Below are positions 8,806 through 19,043 of a stretch of DNA of 64,000 bases, in pieces; the first letter of the stretch is position 1; each line of letters begins with the position of its first letter. The position numbers and the translations under genes are program-made. The DNA is from Neoasaia chiangmaiensis (GTDB lineage Bacteria > Pseudomonadota > Alphaproteobacteria > Acetobacterales > Acetobacteraceae), in the NCBI RefSeq assembly GCF_002005465.1, contig NZ_CP014691.1, positions 1,550,001 to 1,614,000 on the forward strand. Direction: 5' to 3'. Under the pieces are notes generated by a model, which made no database searches, was not told the origin of the DNA, and was given only the letters and a program-made list of their open reading frames with translations.

Positions 8806-9948
8806 TCAGACCTTGCCCTCGAAGAAATCGCGGACCTTGGAGAAGAATCCGGCGTTTTCCGGACTGCCTTTCGCATGATCCTGCCCGGCTGCTTCCGTCT
8901 CGAATTCTTCCAGCAACTCCCGCTGACGCTTGCTCAGATGCGCCGGCGTCTCGACGACAACCTGAATATACATATCGCCCCGCGCGGATGAACGCAGGAC
9001 GGAGAAACCCTTGCCGCGCAAGCGGAAGTTCTCGCCCGTCTGCGTGCCGGCCGGAATCTTGACCTTGCTGCGGCTGCCATCGATCACCGGCACCTCGATC
9101 TCCGTGCCGAGCGCCGCCTGCGTCATGCGCAGCGGCACGCGGCAATAGATGTTGGCCCCATCGCGCTGGAAGATATCGTGCGAACTGACGGCAACGTGGA
9201 CATACAGATCGCCCGGCTGCACGCCCTTGCCGCCCGATTCGCCTTCGCCCGACATGCGGATACGCGTGCCATCCTCGACACCCGCCGGGATGCGGATTTC
9301 GATGGTGCGCGTTTCTTCTTCCGTACCGGTGCCATGGCAGAACGTGCAGGGATCGCGCACGATCTTGCCAGCACCATGACAGGTCGGGCAGGCACGCTCG
9401 ACCAGGAAGAACCCCTGCTGCGCACGGACCTTGCCGGCGCCGTGACAGGTCGGGCACGTCGTGCTGCCCGCATCGGGATCCGACGACCCGGATCCGTCAC
9501 ACGCCGAGCATGTAACCCGCGTCCGGACCTCGACCGGCCTGGTGACGCCAGTGAATGCTTCGGTAAGGCTGATCTCGACCTGAACCTGAACGTCCGCGCC
9601 GCTCCGGCGCCCGCCGCCACGACGGCCACCCATCATGTCGCCAAACATCTGATCGAAGATGTCGCCGAGACCACCCCCGCCGAAGCCACCAAAGCCGCCA
9701 GCACCACCCATGCCGCCGCCCTCGAAGGCATCATGGCCGAAACGATCGTAGGCCGCCCGCTTCTGGTCGTCCTTCAGGACGTCATAAGCCTCGTTGACAT
9801 CCTTGAACCGTGCCTCGGCTTCGTGATCGCCAGGGTTACGGTCGGGGTGATAACGCATCGCCTGTTTGCGATAGGCTTTCTTCAACTCGTCCGGCGTCGC
9901 GGTGCGCGACACTTCGAGAACAGCATAAAAATCGAGCTTGGTGGCCAT
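8806..9948 (-). CDS. dnaJ: Chaperone DnaJ
   Basis: Hsp40 co-chaperone that delivers unfolded proteins to DnaK and stimulates its ATPase. The 380-residue chain has the J domain at about 1-70 with YHPDRNPGD (HPD motif), a Gly/Phe-rich linker (about 76-100), four CxxCxGxG-type zinc repeats ([16 protein letters not shown] twice, CTFCHGTG) at about 145-215 and the C-terminal substrate-binding domain. It follows dnaK on the same strand with a 138-bp gap containing a hairpin, and is followed by a terminator. Confidence 0.97.
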   Translation of the reverse strand: MATKLDFYAVLEVSRTATPDELKKAYRKQAMRYHPDRNPGDHEAEARFKDVNEAYDVLKDDQKRAAYDRFGHDAFEGGGMGGAGGFGGFGGGGLGDIFDQMFGDMMGGRRGGGRRSGADVQVQVEISLTEAFTGVTRPVEVRTRVTCSACDGSGSSDPDAGSTTCPTCHGAGKVRAQQGFFLVERACPTCHGAGKIVRDPCTFCHGTGTEEETRTIEIRIPAGVEDGTRIRMSGEGESGGKGVQPGDLYVHVAVSSHDIFQRDGANIYCRVPLRMTQAALGTEIEVPVIDGSRSKVKIPAGTQTGENFRLRGKGFSVLRSSARGDMYIQVVVETPAHLSKRQRELLEEFETEAAGQDHAKGSPENAGFFSKVRDFFEGKV

Positions 9949-9981
9949 CGGAGCCTCGGTCAGGGGGTCCAGAAAATCGAA

Positions 9982-10019
9982 GCGCCCGTCTCCGCCATGT
10001 CTGGTGGAAGAACGGGCGC
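9982..10019 (-). terminator. Inverted repeat between dnaK and dnaJ
   Basis: GCGCCCGT (9982-9989) and ACGGGCGC (10012-10019) pair around a 22-base loop that itself has partial symmetry (TCCGCCA with TGGTGGA). In the dnaK-dnaJ gap such a hairpin could lower dnaJ relative to dnaK by partial termination or by marking an RNA-processing point. No T run is visible; function is inferred. Confidence 0.4.
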
Positions 10020-10086
10020 CCGGAAGACGAAAAGTCTCAATGCATCACGGGGCGGGCGTATTCCCACACCCACCCCGCGGCGCAGA

Positions 10087-11991
<1,905 letters not shown>

Positions 11992-12089
11992 ATGTATCTT
12001 CCTTTCAGCGGTGGAAGCCGGCCCTGGAAGGCACCGATCCCCACCCTCGTGATCGCCCCATCGCGGAGACGACCCATTTTCCGCAGGCT

Positions 12090-12119
12090 AACTTAAGAAA
12101 GCCCTAAAAGCGTTTCAAG
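12090..12119 (-). promoter_or_regulatory. Candidate heat-shock promoter of dnaK
   Basis: On the minus strand CTTGAAA (12119-12113) is followed, 17 bases after TTGAAA, by TAAGTT (12095-12090). CTTGAAA is the usual -35 element for heat-shock sigma (RpoH) in Proteobacteria. The -10 fits the RpoH consensus poorly and may be a mixed or housekeeping element. It lies 98 bp before the dnaK ATG, in the grpE-dnaK gap. Confidence 0.45.
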
Positions 12120-12149
12120 CCTTACCCGCGATCTTTCGCAAGTCTCCGA

Positions 12150-12788
12150 TCACGCCTGACCGGGCACCGATTCCGGCGATGCCTGCGCCGCGTCGGCCTC
12201 GGGCGTGCCCTTGGCAACCACGACCATCGCCGGTTTCAGCAGACGGCCATGCAACGTCCAGGTGGGCGTCCAGGCCTGCATGACAGTGCCCGGCGCATGC
12301 TGGTCGCTCGGCTGTTCGGCCATCGCCTGATGATGATTGGCATCGAACGGCTCGCCGAGCGGATGATTACAGGAAATCCCGTTACGCTCCAGAATGCCGA
12401 GGAACGAACGTTCCGTCCCCTCGAATCCTTCACGCAGTTTCGTCAGCAGGCTGTCCTCGCCCTCCACCTTCGCCGGCAGGGATGCAACGCCGCGCTGGAG
12501 ATTTTCCGCCGCCTCGACCACGTCGCGCGCGAATTTCTGCACCGCATACTGCCGCGCATCGTCCACGTCGCGCTTGGCGCGGGCACGCAGGTTCTGCATG
12601 TCGGCTTCCGAACGCATCCATTTGTCGCGGAATTCCTCGACCTGCGCCTCCAGTTCCTGGATGCGGGCCGTCGCAGCCTGCATGGTCTCCTCGGGATTTC
12701 CGGGCGCCGTTTCATGACCGGCGCTCTCGCCCGCATGGGCCGGCGTCTCGGTGAAGTCGCTCGTGTTCTGGTCGTGTTCAGTCGTCAT
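12150..12788 (-). CDS. grpE: Nucleotide exchange factor GrpE
   Basis: Promotes ADP release from DnaK. The 212-residue protein has an acidic, disordered N-terminus, a long helix (IQELEAQVEEFRDKWMRSEADMQNLR, about 45-75), and the C-terminal beta domain with NPLG-type segment NHPLGEPFDANHHQAMAEQ. The ATG at 12788 gives the usual length; an upstream in-frame extension is arginine-rich and unlike the family. It heads the grpE, dnaK, dnaJ group, divergent from chvI. Confidence 0.94.
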   Translation of the reverse strand: MTTEHDQNTSDFTETPAHAGESAGHETAPGNPEETMQAATARIQELEAQVEEFRDKWMRSEADMQNLRARAKRDVDDARQYAVQKFARDVVEAAENLQRGVASLPAKVEGEDSLLTKLREGFEGTERSFLGILERNGISCNHPLGEPFDANHHQAMAEQPSDQHAPGTVMQAWTPTWTLHGRLLKPAMVVVAKGTPEADAAQASPESVPGQA

Positions 12789-13042
12789 CGTGGTCGCAAC
12801 CTCGAAATATCTGCCGCGGCGCCTCGATATCAGCGCGCCGCGCGTGTCCTGGGAAGCCCCGAACCGGCGCATCCCTCGTCAAAGGCGGAAGATGCCGTCC
12901 GGAGCGACGGATTGCAAACCGCCCCGTTTGGGCGCGGCCTCAGCTTGGGGTATAGGTGGCGGCGAAGCGCCGAATGCCAACCCCAAAAGTTGGATATCCA
13001 TCGGTTTTACCGCATCTATTTTTCGTATCGGACGAACCCGTC

Positions 13043-13756
13043 ATGGAGACGACCAAGCACACCATCGCCTTGGTGGACGACGACCGCAACATCCTGACCT
13101 CGGTGCAGATGACGCTGGAGGCGGAAGGATTCACCGTCCACACCTATACGGATGGCGAAGCCGCCCTGCAGGGTATCGCCGCGCGTCCGGTCAGCCTGGC
13201 GGTGCTGGATATCAAGATGCCGCGCATGGACGGCATGGAACTGCTGCAACGCCTGCGGGCGCGCTCACCCCTCCCCGTGATCTTCCTGTCATCGAAGGAT
13301 GAGGAACTGGACCAGTTGATGGGCCTCCGGCTGGGCGCGGACGATTACATCACCAAGCCCTTCTCCCAACGCCTGCTGCTGGAGCGCATCCGCGCCCTCC
13401 TCCGTCGCCAGGATGCCGTCCGGGCGGAGGCCAACGGCATGGGCAGCGGCACCGGCGCGATGGTGCGCGGCAGCCTGACGCTGGACGAGACACGCCACCA
13501 GTGCCTCTGGGCCGGCAAGGACATCCCGCTGACCGTCACGGAATTTCTGCTGGTCAAGGCCCTGGCCACCCGGCCCGGCATGGTGAAATCGCGCGATCAG
13601 CTCATCGATGCCGCCTATGGCGAGAACATCTACGTGGATGACCGCACCATCGACAGCCACATCAAGCGCGTGCGCAAGAAGTTCCGGCAGGTCAACGACG
13701 ATTTCAACCAGATCGAGACGCTGTACGGCATCGGCTACCGCTACAAGGAAGACTGA
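13043..13756 (+). CDS. chvI: Response regulator ChvI
   Basis: OmpR/PhoB-family DNA-binding response regulator of the acid/envelope-sensing ChvG-ChvI pair of Alphaproteobacteria. Of 237 residues, the receiver spans about 1-125 (acid pocket D12-D14, phosphoacceptor D56 in [13 protein letters not shown] in ITKPF), and the winged-helix domain about 140-235 ends with [17 protein letters not shown] chose the ATG at 13043 because the sequence before it has no family similarity. It lies 6 bp before chvG and diverges from grpE across 254 bp. Confidence 0.92.
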   Translation: METTKHTIALVDDDRNILTSVQMTLEAEGFTVHTYTDGEAALQGIAARPVSLAVLDIKMPRMDGMELLQRLRARSPLPVIFLSSKDEELDQLMGLRLGADDYITKPFSQRLLLERIRALLRRQDAVRAEANGMGSGTGAMVRGSLTLDETRHQCLWAGKDIPLTVTEFLLVKALATRPGMVKSRDQLIDAAYGENIYVDDRTIDSHIKRVRKKFRQVNDDFNQIETLYGIGYRYKED

Positions 13757-13762
13757 CCCGTC

Positions 13763-15628
13763 ATGGCGTCGCCCCGCGAGAAGCTGCTGAATGCGACGCG
13801 CGACGTCCGCCGGGAACGGCGCCTGTGGTTTCGCGCCAGAACCGCGCTGCGCCGCCTGATCGTCTCGGCACGCCAGCACCGTCGGCGAGATGCCGACGTC
13901 CTGGCCGATCCGGCATTCACCGCACGCACGCCCGGTCGGCGCGCCATGGCCCGACTGCGACGGCCCCGCCTTGCCTCGCCGTTGATGCGGCGAATCTTCC
14001 TGCTCAACACGCTGCCGCTGGCGATGCTCGCCGTCACGCTGCTCTTCCTGAACGATTTCCAGAACAGCCTGCTGGAAGCCGACGTCACCGCCCTGCGCGA
14101 ACAGGCGCATATCTACGCGAACGCCATCGGCCAGACAGCCGTCGTGCGCCGCCCGGAGCGCCACCCGATCCCCGGCGACGAATTCGTCCTCGATGCCGCG
14201 ACCGCGCGCCCCCTGCTGCTGCGCCTGACCGAACCGAGCCCCAACGCGCATGCCCGCCTCGTCGGCCCGGACGGCAAACTGGTGGCCGACAGCCGGGACG
14301 AGGCCGCCCTGGCCCAGCACGAACGCCGCCGCCTGCGGCCCGAACCGGCAAGCCGCACCGATCCCGCGCCAAACGCGCCATCGCAATGGGAGCCGCCGCA
14401 CAACAACAGCATCGAGGTCGCCTATGACTGGCTGCTCTCGCTGCTGCCACTCTCCTCCCGCGAGGGGATCGTGACGCTGGATACGCCGGACGCACCGACA
14501 CCCGACCCGGACACGAGCCCCAAGCGCGGCGCCAACCCGCCGGAGGCCGCGCCTTACATCCGCCGCACCTCGGCACGGCAACTGGTGGTGACCGTCGCCG
14601 AGCCCGTGGTGCACGAGGGCCAGACCGTGGGCGTCATCCAGCTGACGCGTCAGGCACAGGAAGTGGACCGGTCACTGTTCGCCGTGCGCTCGTCGATCGT
14701 CTCGCTTTTCCTGGTCGCGATGGCCGTCACGCTCCTGCTCTCCTGGTATCTTTCGCTGACCATCGCCCGGCCGCTCCTTCGTCTGGCCGCGGCATCGCAC
14801 GACATGCGCGACGAATCCGGCCGCGTCGATTCCGTGCCGGAACCGCTGCTCGCACGACGTGACGAGATCGGCGTCCTCGCCCGCGCCCTGCGCGCCAGCG
14901 TGCTGGCCCTGTGGGCGCGCATGGACGCGATCGAGCGCTTCGCGGCGGATGTCAGCCACGAGATCAAGAACCCGCTATCCTCCATCCGTTCGGCGATCGA
15001 GACATTGCCGCGCATCGAGAACCGGGAACGCCAGCAACGGCTGCTCGGCATCATCAGCAATGATGTCAGACGTCTGGACCGACTGATCACCGACATCTCC
15101 GATGCTTCCCGCATCGACGCCGAACTGTCGCGCACACGACCGGAACCTCTGGCCGTCATGAGCCTGCTGGCCATCCTGGTAGAAATCCACCAGACGACAC
15201 GCGCGGCGCGGGACCCGATCCTGAAACTGGAAGACGGTCGCGAGGACCCGGCACGACCGCTGAAGGTTCTGGCCGTCGAAGACCGGCTGGTGCAGGTCCT
15301 GCGCAACCTGATCGGCAATGCGGCATCGTTCTCGCCGCCGCTCGGTGTCATCACGCTCCGCGCCATCGGTCACGAAGGCTGGGCGGAAATCATCGTGGAC
15401 GACCAGGGGCCGGGCATTCCCGACGGCAAACTGGAAGACATCTTCGACCGCTTCTACTCGGAGCGGCCCCAAACGGAGAATTTCGGCCAGCATTCCGGGC
15501 TTGGACTGGCGATCAGCCGGCAGATCATCGACGCACTGCACGGCACGCTGCATGCGGAGAACCGATACGATGCTGCGAGCCACGTTCTGGGCGCCCGCTT
15601 CGTCGTTCGATTGCCGCGCTCGTCATGA
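13763..15628 (+). CDS. chvG: Sensor histidine kinase ChvG
   Basis: Membrane sensor kinase partner of ChvI (ChvG/ExoS family, 621 residues). It has an arginine-rich cytoplasmic N-terminus of about 75 residues, TM1 (about 76-96), a large periplasmic sensor domain, TM2 (about 310-330), HAMP, the dimerisation helix with ADVSHEIKNPLSSIRSAIETL (phosphorylated His), and an ATPase domain with N-box NLIGNAASFS, DDQGPGIP and GLGLAISR. In rhizobia and Agrobacterium ChvG responds to acid pH and is held by periplasmic ExoR; no exoR is seen here. The usual genetic partner hprK follows after two inserted genes. Confidence 0.92.
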   Translation: MASPREKLLNATRDVRRERRLWFRARTALRRLIVSARQHRRRDADVLADPAFTARTPGRRAMARLRRPRLASPLMRRIFLLNTLPLAMLAVTLLFLNDFQNSLLEADVTALREQAHIYANAIGQTAVVRRPERHPIPGDEFVLDAATARPLLLRLTEPSPNAHARLVGPDGKLVADSRDEAALAQHERRRLRPEPASRTDPAPNAPSQWEPPHNNSIEVAYDWLLSLLPLSSREGIVTLDTPDAPTPDPDTSPKRGANPPEAAPYIRRTSARQLVVTVAEPVVHEGQTVGVIQLTRQAQEVDRSLFAVRSSIVSLFLVAMAVTLLLSWYLSLTIARPLLRLAAASHDMRDESGRVDSVPEPLLARRDEIGVLARALRASVLALWARMDAIERFAADVSHEIKNPLSSIRSAIETLPRIENRERQQRLLGIISNDVRRLDRLITDISDASRIDAELSRTRPEPLAVMSLLAILVEIHQTTRAARDPILKLEDGREDPARPLKVLAVEDRLVQVLRNLIGNAASFSPPLGVITLRAIGHEGWAEIIVDDQGPGIPDGKLEDIFDRFYSERPQTENFGQHSGLGLAISRQIIDALHGTLHAENRYDAASHVLGARFVVRLPRSS

Positions 15629-15692
15629 AACCGGATCGTCGGGGAGCCCGTCCGGCAGGGCAGAGCACCGACGATCCGCAGGGCGAAACATG

Positions 15693-16058
15693 TCAGCCAT
15701 GCCGGGCGGTCGAGCCGAGATTGGCGAAGCGGACCTTGGCATCGGCTTCCTGCCGGGCCAGAACCTGACGCATCTGCCTCTGTGCATCGTGCTTGGCGTT
15801 TTCGACGCACTCGTCAACATCGGCGCTATACCGGTCGCTCGCCTGCACGATGCGATGACATACCGTCTCGGCCGCTGCGGCGACCTGGCGGTCAACCATG
15901 CGCCAGTTGGCCTCGTCACGCAGATCGACCTGCGAGATATTGATGTTCTGGCTGGCCTGGACCGGCGGCTCCTGCGCGAAAGCGGGCGCTGCGATCGTGG
16001 CGGTCAGGGCAAAAGCGGTGAGAAGCATGGAGCGGATCATGGAATTGACTTTCTTCAT
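15693..16058 (-). CDS. UrcA-family secreted small protein
   Basis: A 121-residue exported protein of unknown function. A signal peptide (SMLLTAFALTATIAAPAFA, cleaved before QEPP) is followed by the UrcA-type core: ISQVDLRDEANW, RQVAAAAETVCHRI and a second cysteine in DECVENA, which may form a disulfide. Start choice among close ATGs (16076, 16061, 16058) is not settled; 16058 gives a normal signal peptide. It runs opposite to chvG and converges on it, splitting the usual chvG-hprK neighbourhood. Confidence 0.6.
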   Translation of the reverse strand: MKKVNSMIRSMLLTAFALTATIAAPAFAQEPPVQASQNINISQVDLRDEANWRMVDRQVAAAAETVCHRIVQASDRYSADVDECVENAKHDAQRQMRQVLARQEADAKVRFANLGSTARHG

Positions 16059-16232
16059 CATGCCCTGAAGCGACATGCCCGGGCTGCCATGACACTTGCA
16101 AGGAGCGTGCCAAACTGCCGAAGAAAGAAAAAATCCGCAGAAATCCCGCAGTTTGGGGGGCCCGCTCAGAAACTATCGCTCATCAACTGGTATCAAAAGC
16201 CAGAATGAGACGAAATCAGCCCTTTTTTGGTG

Positions 16233-16577
16233 TCAGCCGCCACTCTCCGCCGAAAAACTGAAGGCAATGCGCTGCCCCTCGTTTGGAAGGGATGTGACAA
16301 GGCGCAGGGTCATCGCAGCGCGCGCATTGCCCAAGGCTTCGAAAACGAGCGTCTGGTATTGTCGAAACGCTTCGATATCGCGCACCGTATAGGCGAAGTG
16401 GCGGACATCACGAAAAGTCAGCCCCCGATCCGCCAGTTGCTGCCCGACGCGCTCCAGCGCGAGACGGCACTCATCGGCAAAACGCGGCGGAATATCACCG
16501 TCGGGTGTCGTGCCGGCAATATCGATACCCGTCACGATACCGGGTAGCGCATGATCTGAGAAAGGATCTTCGTGCAT
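16233..16577 (-). CDS. RidA-like protein
   Basis: A 114-residue protein of the RidA/YjgF fold, whose best-studied members hydrolyse reactive enamines and imines made by PLP enzymes. Recognisable parts are the strand-helix ADECRLALERVGQQLADRGL, FRDVRHFAYTVRDIEAF and the C-terminal NARAAMTLRLV-LPNEGQRIAFSFSA with the arginine expected at the active site. The N-terminus is shorter than usual. Its ATG (complement of CAT at 16575-16577) overlaps the ATG of hprK (16576-16578) within one CATG, leaving no intergenic space. Confidence 0.7.
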   Translation of the reverse strand: MHEDPFSDHALPGIVTGIDIAGTTPDGDIPPRFADECRLALERVGQQLADRGLTFRDVRHFAYTVRDIEAFRQYQTLVFEALGNARAAMTLRLVTSLPNEGQRIAFSFSAESGG

Positions 16578-17112
16578 GGCGCGCAGTGATAGACCAGACA
16601 CGCCGCCTCTGGCGACCACCGAACGTCGAATATTTCTCCACGGCTGTTGCGCGAGCTGGGGAGAACAGGGCGTCCTTCTGACCGGCGCCCCCGGCAGCGG
16701 CAAATCCGACCTGCTGCTCAGACTGGTCGATGCCGGGTTCAACCTCGTGGCGGACGATCGCGTAGAATTGCGCATCGACGCACAAGGCGCATGGGCATCC
16801 CCCGCACCGAACCTTGCCGGCTTCATCGAGGTGCGCGGACTGGGCATCGTCCGCATGCCGTCCCGTCCCCACGCTGCGCTCGCGCTCTGCGTCGAACTCG
16901 GCGATTTCCCCGATGCACCGAGACTGCCGCCCGCCCTGCGCCATGCCGAAACCGGCCTGTGGCTTTTGCGCCTGGACGCACGGCGGGCCGGCGCGATCGC
17001 CGTGATCCGGACCGCCCTGCGCTGCCTGAACGGCGAATACGAGCTTTTCGCCGGCCTGAATGGCGCGGATGGCACGATTCTTCCGTTTCCTTACGGCATC
17101 GAAAACGGTTAG
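16576..17112 (+). CDS. hprK: HPr kinase/phosphorylase, short form
   Basis: Phosphorylates HPr on its regulatory serine and removes that phosphate. This is the short alphaproteobacterial form (178 residues), only the catalytic domain: Walker A GAPGSGKS at 37-44, VADDRVEL, and the family signature EVRGLGIV. The usual N-terminal domain of Gram-positive HprK is absent, as is normal in this class. It lies in the chvIG-rapZ-PTS locus, supporting a regulatory phosphorelay. Its start codon overlaps that of the opposite ridA-like gene, so a downstream alternative start is conceivable. Confidence 0.88.
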   Translation: MARSDRPDTPPLATTERRIFLHGCCASWGEQGVLLTGAPGSGKSDLLLRLVDAGFNLVADDRVELRIDAQGAWASPAPNLAGFIEVRGLGIVRMPSRPHAALALCVELGDFPDAPRLPPALRHAETGLWLLRLDARRAGAIAVIRTALRCLNGEYELFAGLNGADGTILPFPYGIENG

Positions 17113-17186
17113 GGTCTTTTCGCCATGATGTTTTCCCACGCCACGCAGCGCGCCACGCCGTCGGCGCCGCGCCCCGGCCTTCGCCC

Positions 17187-18173
17187 ATGATCCAGACCGG
17201 ACCATGCCCCGAGGCGATACGCCGGGTCCTGATGGTGACCGGCCTGTCCGGCGCGGGGAAATCCTCCATCCTCCGCATCCTGGAAGACATCGGCCACGAG
17301 GTCGTGGACAATCCGCCCCTCGACGTGCTGGACGCGCTGGCTTCCCGTGCCGAAGCGCCGCTCGCCGTGGGCGTCGATGTCCGGACGCGCGGCTTCGAGG
17401 CACAGGCCGTGCTCTCCGCCCTCGCCCGCCTGCGGGAGCGACCGGACTGTCATGCGGAACTGCTGTTCGCAACCGCCGAGACCGATGTGCTGTTGCGTCG
17501 CTTCACCACCACCCGCCGACGGCACCCGCTCGACAGCAGCCCCAAGGCGAATCCCGGCCTGACGGCCGCCATCGAGCAGGAAGCCAGATTGCTGGCCCCT
17601 TTACGCGCGCATGCCGACCTGATCGTCGATACCTCCGACCTGCCGCCGCAGGACCTCAGGCGTCTGATCGAGACCCGCTTCGGACGCATGCGTGAAGGCG
17701 AATCCCTGACCGTGACGCTGATGTCCTTCGCCTATCCGGCCGGCCTGCCGCGCGAGGCAGACATGGTTTTCGACGCGCGTTTCCTGCGTAATCCGCATTA
17801 CGACCCGCTTCTCAAACCCATGACGGGGCTGGACGAACCCGTACGAGAATACGTGCGCCAAGACCCCGATTATGAAGCATTTCTCGGCCACATTCTCGCC
17901 ATGCTCGAACTGGTGCTGCCGCGCTTCGTGACGGAAGGAAAGAAACACGCCACCATCGCCATCGGCTGCACGGGAGGCCAGCATCGCTCGGTGACGCTGG
18001 TGGAGACGATCGCCGCCCATCTCGCCGGGGCGCAAAACGAATCGCTCTTGCAAGATGAACCGATCGTCGTCATGCATCGGGAACTGGCCCGGCAGGGGCG
18101 CAGCGTCTGGCGATGGGCGCGCGCGCCAAGACGGGACACGTTGCACGAACCATTGCGGACAGATCACTCTTGA
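17187..18173 (+). CDS. rapZ: RNase adapter RapZ
   Basis: Nucleotide- and RNA-binding protein of the RapZ/YvcJ family (328 residues); in enterobacteria it guides RNase E to the GlmZ small RNA and senses glucosamine-6-phosphate. Walker A GLSGAGKS at 19-26, FTTTRRRHPL, the DTSDL segment, and the C-terminal GCTGGQHRSVTLVE signature are all present. The chosen ATG at 17187 gives the standard N-terminus. It lies 74 bp after hprK and 85 bp before the EIIA gene, the common alphaproteobacterial order. Confidence 0.92.
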   Translation: MIQTGPCPEAIRRVLMVTGLSGAGKSSILRILEDIGHEVVDNPPLDVLDALASRAEAPLAVGVDVRTRGFEAQAVLSALARLRERPDCHAELLFATAETDVLLRRFTTTRRRHPLDSSPKANPGLTAAIEQEARLLAPLRAHADLIVDTSDLPPQDLRRLIETRFGRMREGESLTVTLMSFAYPAGLPREADMVFDARFLRNPHYDPLLKPMTGLDEPVREYVRQDPDYEAFLGHILAMLELVLPRFVTEGKKHATIAIGCTGGQHRSVTLVETIAAHLAGAQNESLLQDEPIVVMHRELARQGRSVWRWARAPRRDTLHEPLRTDHS

Positions 18174-18258
18174 ACGCCTCGGAAAACTGCCGATATTGCA
18201 CTCCGGAAGCTTCGTCAGGCCCTATGGCCGCCACGTCTTCCCGGAGAAAAATCGCCCG

Positions 18259-18759
18259 ATGATCGGGATCGTTCTCATCACACATGGCCGCCTCGGCGAA
18301 GCCCTGCGCGAGATCGTCGAGCATGTCGTGGGCGCGCAACGGCAACTGGAGACCCTGGCGGTCGACCATGACGACGATGTCGCGGCCCTGCGGCCCGCCC
18401 TTCTCGATAGGGTGCGGCGCGTCGATACCGGCGACGGCGTGCTGGTCCTGACGGACATCTTCGGCAGCACACCCTCCAACGTCGCCCTTTCCGTACGTCG
18501 CGAAGGCGTCGTCGAGGTCATGGCCGGCGTGAACGTGCCCATGCTGGTGAAGCTGGCCAAGGCCCGCGCCCAGCGCGATCTGGATGCCTGCATCGAACTG
18601 GCGACCATGGCGGGACGCAAATACATCGCCGCGGCCTCCCAACTGCCCGAATCCTGTCTCCAGGGCGGCAAGTGCTGCGAAAGCGTGGTGGCCGGGACGA
18701 TGAACCCGCAACCGGCGGCATCCGCCCCGATCATGCCGATGCGCCGCACCTTTCATTGA
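18259..18759 (+). CDS. PTS EIIA component, mannose family
   Basis: Accepts phosphate from HPr on H9 (IVLITHGRLGEAL), the active site of the mannose-type EIIA fold; DIFGSTPSNVAL is also typical. The 166-residue protein has a roughly 35-residue C-terminal tail with a cysteine-rich patch (SCLQGGKCCES) not needed for the fold. No EIIB or EIIC is nearby, so it probably ends a regulatory phosphorelay rather than transporting sugar. The stop overlaps the ptsH start. Confidence 0.88.
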   Translation: MIGIVLITHGRLGEALREIVEHVVGAQRQLETLAVDHDDDVAALRPALLDRVRRVDTGDGVLVLTDIFGSTPSNVALSVRREGVVEVMAGVNVPMLVKLAKARAQRDLDACIELATMAGRKYIAAASQLPESCLQGGKCCESVVAGTMNPQPAASAPIMPMRRTFH

Positions 18760-19043
18760 TGGACGGGACCGACGCGATCACGAAAGACGTCGTTATCGTC
18801 AACCGTCTGGGCCTGCACGCACGTGCGGCGGCGAAGCTGGTCTCGCTGGCGGAGCGCTATCAGGCGGACATCGAAGTCTCACGCGGCGGACAGAGCGTGT
18901 CCGCCCTGTCGATCATGGGGCTGATGATGCTGGGCGCCGGGCGTGGCGAACAGGTCCGGCTGGCCGCCACCGGACCACAGGGCGATGCGGCGCTGGTGGC
19001 CGTCGCCGCGTTGATTGCGGACGGTTTCGGCGAACGTGACTGA
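18759..19043 (+). CDS. ptsH: Phosphocarrier protein HPr
   Basis: A 94-residue phosphocarrier. H20 in NRLGLHARAAAKLV is phosphorylated by EI; S51 in ALSIMGLMML is the HprK target serine, so both phosphorylation sites are kept. The ATG shares bases with the TGA of the EIIA gene (ATGA-type overlap) and the ptsI GTG lies within its end, showing tight translational coupling of three PTS genes. Confidence 0.93.
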   Translation: MDGTDAITKDVVIVNRLGLHARAAAKLVSLAERYQADIEVSRGGQSVSALSIMGLMMLGAGRGEQVRLAATGPQGDAALVAVAALIADGFGERD

